64,000 bases of DNA from an uncultured Odoribacter sp. GTDB lineage: Bacteria > Bacteroidota > Bacteroidia > Bacteroidales > Marinifilaceae. The number at the start of each line of letters is the position of its first letter. The stretch's first letter is position 1. A model generated the notes under the pieces. It was not told the DNA's origin. It saw only the letters and a program-made list of their open reading frames with translations, and made no database searches. Made by a program: the position numbers and the translations under genes. Positions 60,579 to 64,000 of the stretch are shown piece after piece. The stretch spans positions 55,506 through 119,505 of the forward strand of contig CALUKF010000002.1 of NCBI GenBank assembly GCA_944321145.1. The letters run 5' to 3'.

Positions 60579-60878
60579 ATGCAAATCACTTTATCAGCCG
60601 AAGCCTTATGGAATATGCTACAGTCCCTCAGTCCGGACAATAAACGTTGGCTGGGTGAAAAACTAATCGAAGCCGCTTGCGAAGAAGAAGATGTTCCAGG
60701 TCAAATGACCGTTGCCGAAGCCAAGGAATGGCTGGCAGCCTCAGAACACCGTTTTGAACAAGGTGAATGTGTCACCGAGGAGGAGATGGATAAATTCTTC
60801 GAAACTGTGAGGATTCACTTCTTTTGGCATACCAGCCAAGACCCCGATTCTTTGCCCCAAAACATCAGGGAAGAGTAA
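60579..60878 (+). CDS. Small acidic protein, orphan antitoxin-like
   Basis: 99 residues, not firmly recognised. Acidic and helical ('QSLSPDNKRWLGEKLIEAAC', 'GQMTVAEAKEWLAASEHRFE', 'TEEEMDKFFETV'), recalling addiction-module antitoxin-like proteins, but no toxin gene follows. It has a near-perfect Shine-Dalgarno (AGGAGG, 9 bases before the ATG), uncommon in this phylum. Lies 63 bases after tRNA-Arg and may be read from its promoter. The 3' end overlaps the convergent hydrolase gene by 14 bases. Confidence 0.7.
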   Translation: MQITLSAEALWNMLQSLSPDNKRWLGEKLIEAACEEEDVPGQMTVAEAKEWLAASEHRFEQGECVTEEEMDKFFETVRIHFFWHTSQDPDSLPQNIREE

Positions 60879-62007
60879 GCGGGAGCTCGGCAGAGAATAT
60901 GAGGCGTGGGTCTTGTCGCTCTGCGAGGGTGCGGGTGATGACGCCGGCGGAACGCCGCACTTTGCCACGGAAGAGGGTTTTGCCTTTGTATTCCACCGTC
61001 AGCGGACGGTCGAGGTCTAACATGTCATCGTTCAGGAGGAGGGTCACGTGCGCATAGTCGCTGTGGTCTATGAATATACGATTGCCTTCGTGACGGACAT
61101 GGAGGAGCATGCCGGGACGCGCTTCTTCTTCGGGCACTTGCAGCCAATATAATGCGGGGGATACCACATCTTCCTGACGCCAGACGACTTCGGCGGGATA
61201 GGGATTTCGGCGGTATTGCGCCATCCAGGCAATGGCGGCAGTGTCAGCCCTGTCCATCCAATGCCCTTTGCCGCTTACAATATGCGTTTCGTGGATGTAG
61301 CCTGAGAGGTTTGCCGCGTGGAGGCTGTCTAATACTTGCCCTTTCTCGACTGCCAGCGCATTGCGGTTGTAGGCTGCGTCGTGCTCCCCCATCCATATCA
61401 TGAAGGGGAGATTGAGGAGGTTCACTTGGGAGGCTTCGCCGGGATGCCCTGCCATCATGGAGGCTGCCGCCCAACGGTCTGCCATGCGGGGAGCCATGCG
61501 CCAAACGCCATCACCGCCTGCAGAGTAGCCGAGGAGGTAGACTTTATCGGGATTGACCTCCATTTCCACTACGGCTGCCGCAATGAGCATGCGGAAAAAG
61601 TCATTCATCTCCGGACGGAACCACATGTTCCAGTCGTCAAAAGGCGCACGGGGCGCCACGTAAACGCCCTCGGCAGGGGTGTAGAGCATGATTTGGTTGC
61701 GCCACTGCTGGTTGTTCAGCTCCGTGGGGGCATTGCCGCCGCCATGCATGGAGATGTAAAGGCTGCGACCGTCTGCCGGTTTCTCGCCGTACACTTTATA
61801 AAGGATTGGCATGCGGAGGTCGCCCAGCACGAAGAGGCGGTTTTTCCACATGCCGCCATAGGCAGCATGCACGGAATCCTGATAGGCTTCGATTTGCTTG
61901 TCGACTTCCATACGGGCTTGGGCTGCAGAGAGTTTCTTTTGCGCATGGAGCGGGGCAATTGCCCAAAATCCGCAAAGAGCGCATAGTATGAGTGTCTTTT
62001 TTGTCAT
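60865..62007 (-). CDS. Secreted alpha/beta hydrolase
   Basis: 380 residues from ATG 62007 (MTKKTLILCA), giving a signal peptide that ends near PLHAQ. Alpha/beta hydrolase fold: oxyanion region 'LYISMHGGGNAPTELNNQQW', nucleophile elbow 'KVYLLGYSAGGDGVWRMAPR' (G-Y-S-A-G), acid in 'LPFMIWMGEHDAAYNRN', His in 'IVSGKGHWMDR'. C-terminal about 90 residues form a beta extension. Resembles PHB-depolymerase or dienelactone-hydrolase-like esterases; substrate unknown. Confidence 0.88.
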   Translation of the reverse strand: MTKKTLILCALCGFWAIAPLHAQKKLSAAQARMEVDKQIEAYQDSVHAAYGGMWKNRLFVLGDLRMPILYKVYGEKPADGRSLYISMHGGGNAPTELNNQQWRNQIMLYTPAEGVYVAPRAPFDDWNMWFRPEMNDFFRMLIAAAVVEMEVNPDKVYLLGYSAGGDGVWRMAPRMADRWAAASMMAGHPGEASQVNLLNLPFMIWMGEHDAAYNRNALAVEKGQVLDSLHAANLSGYIHETHIVSGKGHWMDRADTAAIAWMAQYRRNPYPAEVVWRQEDVVSPALYWLQVPEEEARPGMLLHVRHEGNRIFIDHSDYAHVTLLLNDDMLDLDRPLTVEYKGKTLFRGKVRRSAGVITRTLAERQDPRLIFSAELPLTLP

Positions 62008-62129
62008 GGTTATCGTCTGTTTTAGATTCAGAGGGTAAAGGTAAGGTATTATTGGGAAAAATGGACGCTGCACATTCGTTTTATCAGATTTTATTCGTAA
62101 ATTGCCAAACGAAACTAAAAGAATAGATT

Positions 62130-62951
62130 ATGAGAACTGCATTACTTTCTTTGCTCTGTGGAATTATTTTCACCGGGGCATTTTCTTTGGGGGCACAAGC
62201 ACAAGCAACGGAGAGGGAATTGATTACTCCCAATACGGCAAATTCAACAAAGAAGTCTCAAGTCAGTACAGATTCCATAACGTCTATTCCGACTTTCACT
62301 CTAAAAGGGCAGGTGACGGATGTTTATGGACAACCGATACCACATGCCTATGTATTTTATGATGATGAAAAGTCGGGCGGCATAGTTACAGACAGTTATG
62401 GTCATTTTTCTATTCAGGTTTATGCTTATCAACGCATTCTTTTCAAACATGGAAGTTATGTGCCTCAAACTATTGTTGCCCAACCCGGAGATTCGCCTGT
62501 TCAGATTAAAATGTATCCAGAAGCATACCACCTGAAAGATGCTGTAATCACAGCAGTCTCCCAAAATAAGAAAATTCAATATGGAGAAACAGAGTTAGGC
62601 GTTTGTGGCGAATTTGACAATACACCCGAATTTCCAGGCGGTGATTTGCCCGGATACATACAAAAACGTTTATGCTATCCCGAAAGTGCCCGTACTGCCG
62701 GCATTGAAGGCAGGGTTGTTGTCAGCTTCATTATTGACACAGAGGGGAATGTCACCCACCCCTGTGTCGTAAAATCTGTCTGCAACGCATTGGATGCCGA
62801 AGCGATTCGCGTCATTTCTTTGCTGCCCCGTTGGAAACCTGCCGTGCATCGGGGAAAGCGTGTGCCTTTCCGTTATACCATCGGGATAGATTTTAAACTT
62901 AAGACTGCCGGTCATACTCAAGCAGATACTTTGCCATCACCGGGTCGTTGA
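62130..62951 (+). CDS. Carboxypeptidase-regulatory-like + TonB C-terminal domain protein
   Basis: 273 residues. Signal peptide 'LLCGIIFTGAFSLGAQAQA', then a CarboxypepD_reg-like domain ('FTLKGQVTDVYGQPIPHAYV', about 58-135) and a TonB C-terminal domain ('FPGGDLPGYIQKRLCYPESA', 'IEGRVVVSFIIDTEGNVTHP', 'AEAIRVISLLPRWKPAVHRG', about 165-255). With a cleavable signal in place of a lasting N-terminal anchor, it would not act as a classical energy transducer. The stop lies 53 bases inside the convergent reductase pseudogene. Confidence 0.85.
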   Translation: MRTALLSLLCGIIFTGAFSLGAQAQATERELITPNTANSTKKSQVSTDSITSIPTFTLKGQVTDVYGQPIPHAYVFYDDEKSGGIVTDSYGHFSIQVYAYQRILFKHGSYVPQTIVAQPGDSPVQIKMYPEAYHLKDAVITAVSQNKKIQYGETELGVCGEFDNTPEFPGGDLPGYIQKRLCYPESARTAGIEGRVVVSFIIDTEGNVTHPCVVKSVCNALDAEAIRVISLLPRWKPAVHRGKRVPFRYTIGIDFKLKTAGHTQADTLPSPGR

Positions 62952-63750
62952 AGTCGGCGGCAAGAGGATGTCCCGTATCCAAACGGCGGATGGCTTCCCG
63001 TTCGTCATCTGTCAGTTCGAAATCGTCGAGGGCGAAATTGCTTCTTATGCGCTCCGGTTTGGTGGATTGAGGAATGACGATGATGCCTTCGTCCGTCAGG
63101 AATTTCAGGCAGATTTGGGCGATGTCTTTGCCGTGGCAGGCGGCAATGCCTTGCAGCGTTTCATTGCCGAAAAGATTGTTCATGCCTCTTGCCAGCGGGC
63201 TCCATGCCATGAGGCGGGTGCCGTATTCCTTCATTAACTCGCGCATTTTCAGTTGTTGAGAGAAAACGTGCGTCTCCAGTTGCACTACGGCAGGCTTTAC
63301 TTCCATATTTTCAGCCAAATCCACGAAACGGGCATCGTAAAAATTGCTCACTCCGATAGCGCGCACCTTTCCTGCCTTGTAAGCCTTTTCCATGGCACGA
63401 TAAGTTCCGTAGTAATCACCAAACGGCTGATGGATAAGCAGCAGGTCGATGTAGTCCGTATTCAGTTTGCGAAGCGACTCGTCGATGCTTTGTGCCGCTT
63501 TTTCTTCACCCGCGTTGCTTATCCAAACTTTGGTAGTCAGAAACAATTCCTGTCGTGGAATGCCGCTTTTGCTGATGGCTTCGCCCACGCCTTCCTCATT
63601 ATAATAAGCCTGTGCCGTATCAATGGAGCGATACCCGGCTTTCAGAGCTTCCGATACATATTACTCACATTCCGCGGGAGCAATCTGCCAAACGCCGTAG
63701 CCTATTAGAGGCATTTCGACGCCGTTGTTTAAAGTGATAGTCTTGTTCAT
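62899..63750 (-). pseudogene. Aldo/keto reductase with in-frame stop at codon 30
   Basis: Reads as a 283-residue AKR from ATG 63750 ('MNKTITLNNGVEMPLIGYGV' 'WQIAPAECE'), but codon 30 is TAA (63661-63663). The frame then continues without further break: 'YVSEALKAGYRSIDTAQAYY' with catalytic Asp and Tyr, 'GVSNFYDARFVDLAENMEVK', 'IVIPQSTKPERIRSNFALDD'. Restart at the ATG at 63588 would lose the catalytic Asp/Tyr segment. One base change (for instance AAA to TAA) would explain it. Either a recent nonsense mutation or a sequencing error. Confidence 0.88.
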
Positions 63751-63760
63751 AGCTATTTTA

Positions 63761-64000
63761 TTAATCATGAATCTTATGTAATCCGATGCCTTTCACCGTA
63801 GGCAAGTCCATATCATCGTAAATCGGACTTTTCCCCGTGTCCAGTCCGGCAATAGCTTGCATTTCTTGTTCGGTCAGTGTGAAATCAAAAATAGAAAAGT
63901 TCTCTATCATCCGTTCCTTGCGCACGGTTTTGGGAATGACCACCACATTGCGTTGGTTCAGCCAGCGGAGGACAACCTGACCGACTGTCCGTCCATGCTT
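63761..64000 (-). CDS. Aldo/keto reductase, C-terminal part (starts outside the window)
   Basis: The last 79 residues of an AKR: 'KHGRTVGQVVLRWLNQRNVV' 'VIPKTVRKERMIENFSIFDF' 'TLTEQEMQAIAGLD'. A tandem paralog of the broken gene at 62899-63750, whose ATG is ten bases after this stop. N-terminus is beyond position 64000. Confidence 0.9.
   Translation of the reverse strand, partial: KHGRTVGQVVLRWLNQRNVVVIPKTVRKERMIENFSIFDFTLTEQEMQAIAGLDTGKSPIYDDMDLPTVKGIGLHKIHD

Overview
This window is chromosomal DNA of a Bacteroidales-type bacterium. The evidence is a FecR / SusC (with STN domain) / SusD locus, an RprX/RprY-like two-component pair, many lipoproteins, and Bacteroidetes-type promoters (TAnnTTTG -7 boxes, some with a TTTG about 17-19 bases upstream) in front of most transcription units. 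Genus cannot be settled from sequence reading alone.

Layout. 1-7.9 kb: a minus-strand drug-efflux operon (two TetR regulators, TolC, HlyD adaptor, two ABC-2 permeases, RND adaptor, start of an RND pump). 7.9-11.4 kb: three tandem secreted paralogs of unknown function. 11.5-24.4 kb: housekeeping genes (tRNA-Val, thioesterase, YebC, tRNA-Lys, Fsr-like MFS, class II aldolase, Ung, glutaminyl cyclase, CysS, RprY/RprX, RuvB), ending in a two-gene ABC-ATPase + DUF4435 module that resembles the PARIS anti-phage system. 24.9-26.4 kb: a HydG homologue with a changed C-terminal cluster motif. 26.6-37.3 kb: FecR, SusC, SusD, metallopeptidase-like lipoprotein, FISUMP lipoprotein and a double-thioredoxin protein. 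37.4-39.7 kb: hipBA with a perfect palindromic operator, then an ECF sigma factor. 39.7-46.2 kb: queG and the sufBCDSE + DUF59 operon. 46.7-54.3 kb: thiL, tRNA-Phe, a PIN toxin-antitoxin pair, a second double-thioredoxin protein, an RluA-type synthase with a long N-terminal extension, and rubrerythrin. 54.5-64 kb: lipoproteins, a DUF6266 protein, alpha-L-fucosidase, MazG-like and Dtd proteins, tRNA-Arg, a hydrolase, a TonB-like protein, a broken aldo/keto reductase and the end of a second one.

The most unexpected signal is in intergenic DNA. At least five separate intergenic regions carry degenerate tandem repeats with a strict period of 11 bases (or 11+12=23, or 3x11=33), usually in groups of four. 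Two of these lie inside roughly 245-270 bp palindromic elements with the same architecture: outer inverted repeats sharing a CAAGGC core, then GTTAC-type 11-mers, then a second 11-mer type, then a mirrored half. Sequence differs strongly between the two while layout and phase are kept. In one array the last unit also forms the thiL promoter. I know of no named element class with this description.

Functional links: the suf genes supply Fe-S clusters likely needed by QueG and HydG. The FecR/SusC-STN pair and the ECF sigma factor could form one trans-envelope signalling unit, although sigma lies downstream and past hipBA. Three defence or addiction modules (PARIS-like, hipBA, PIN pair) are present, two of them next to the 11-bp palindromic elements.
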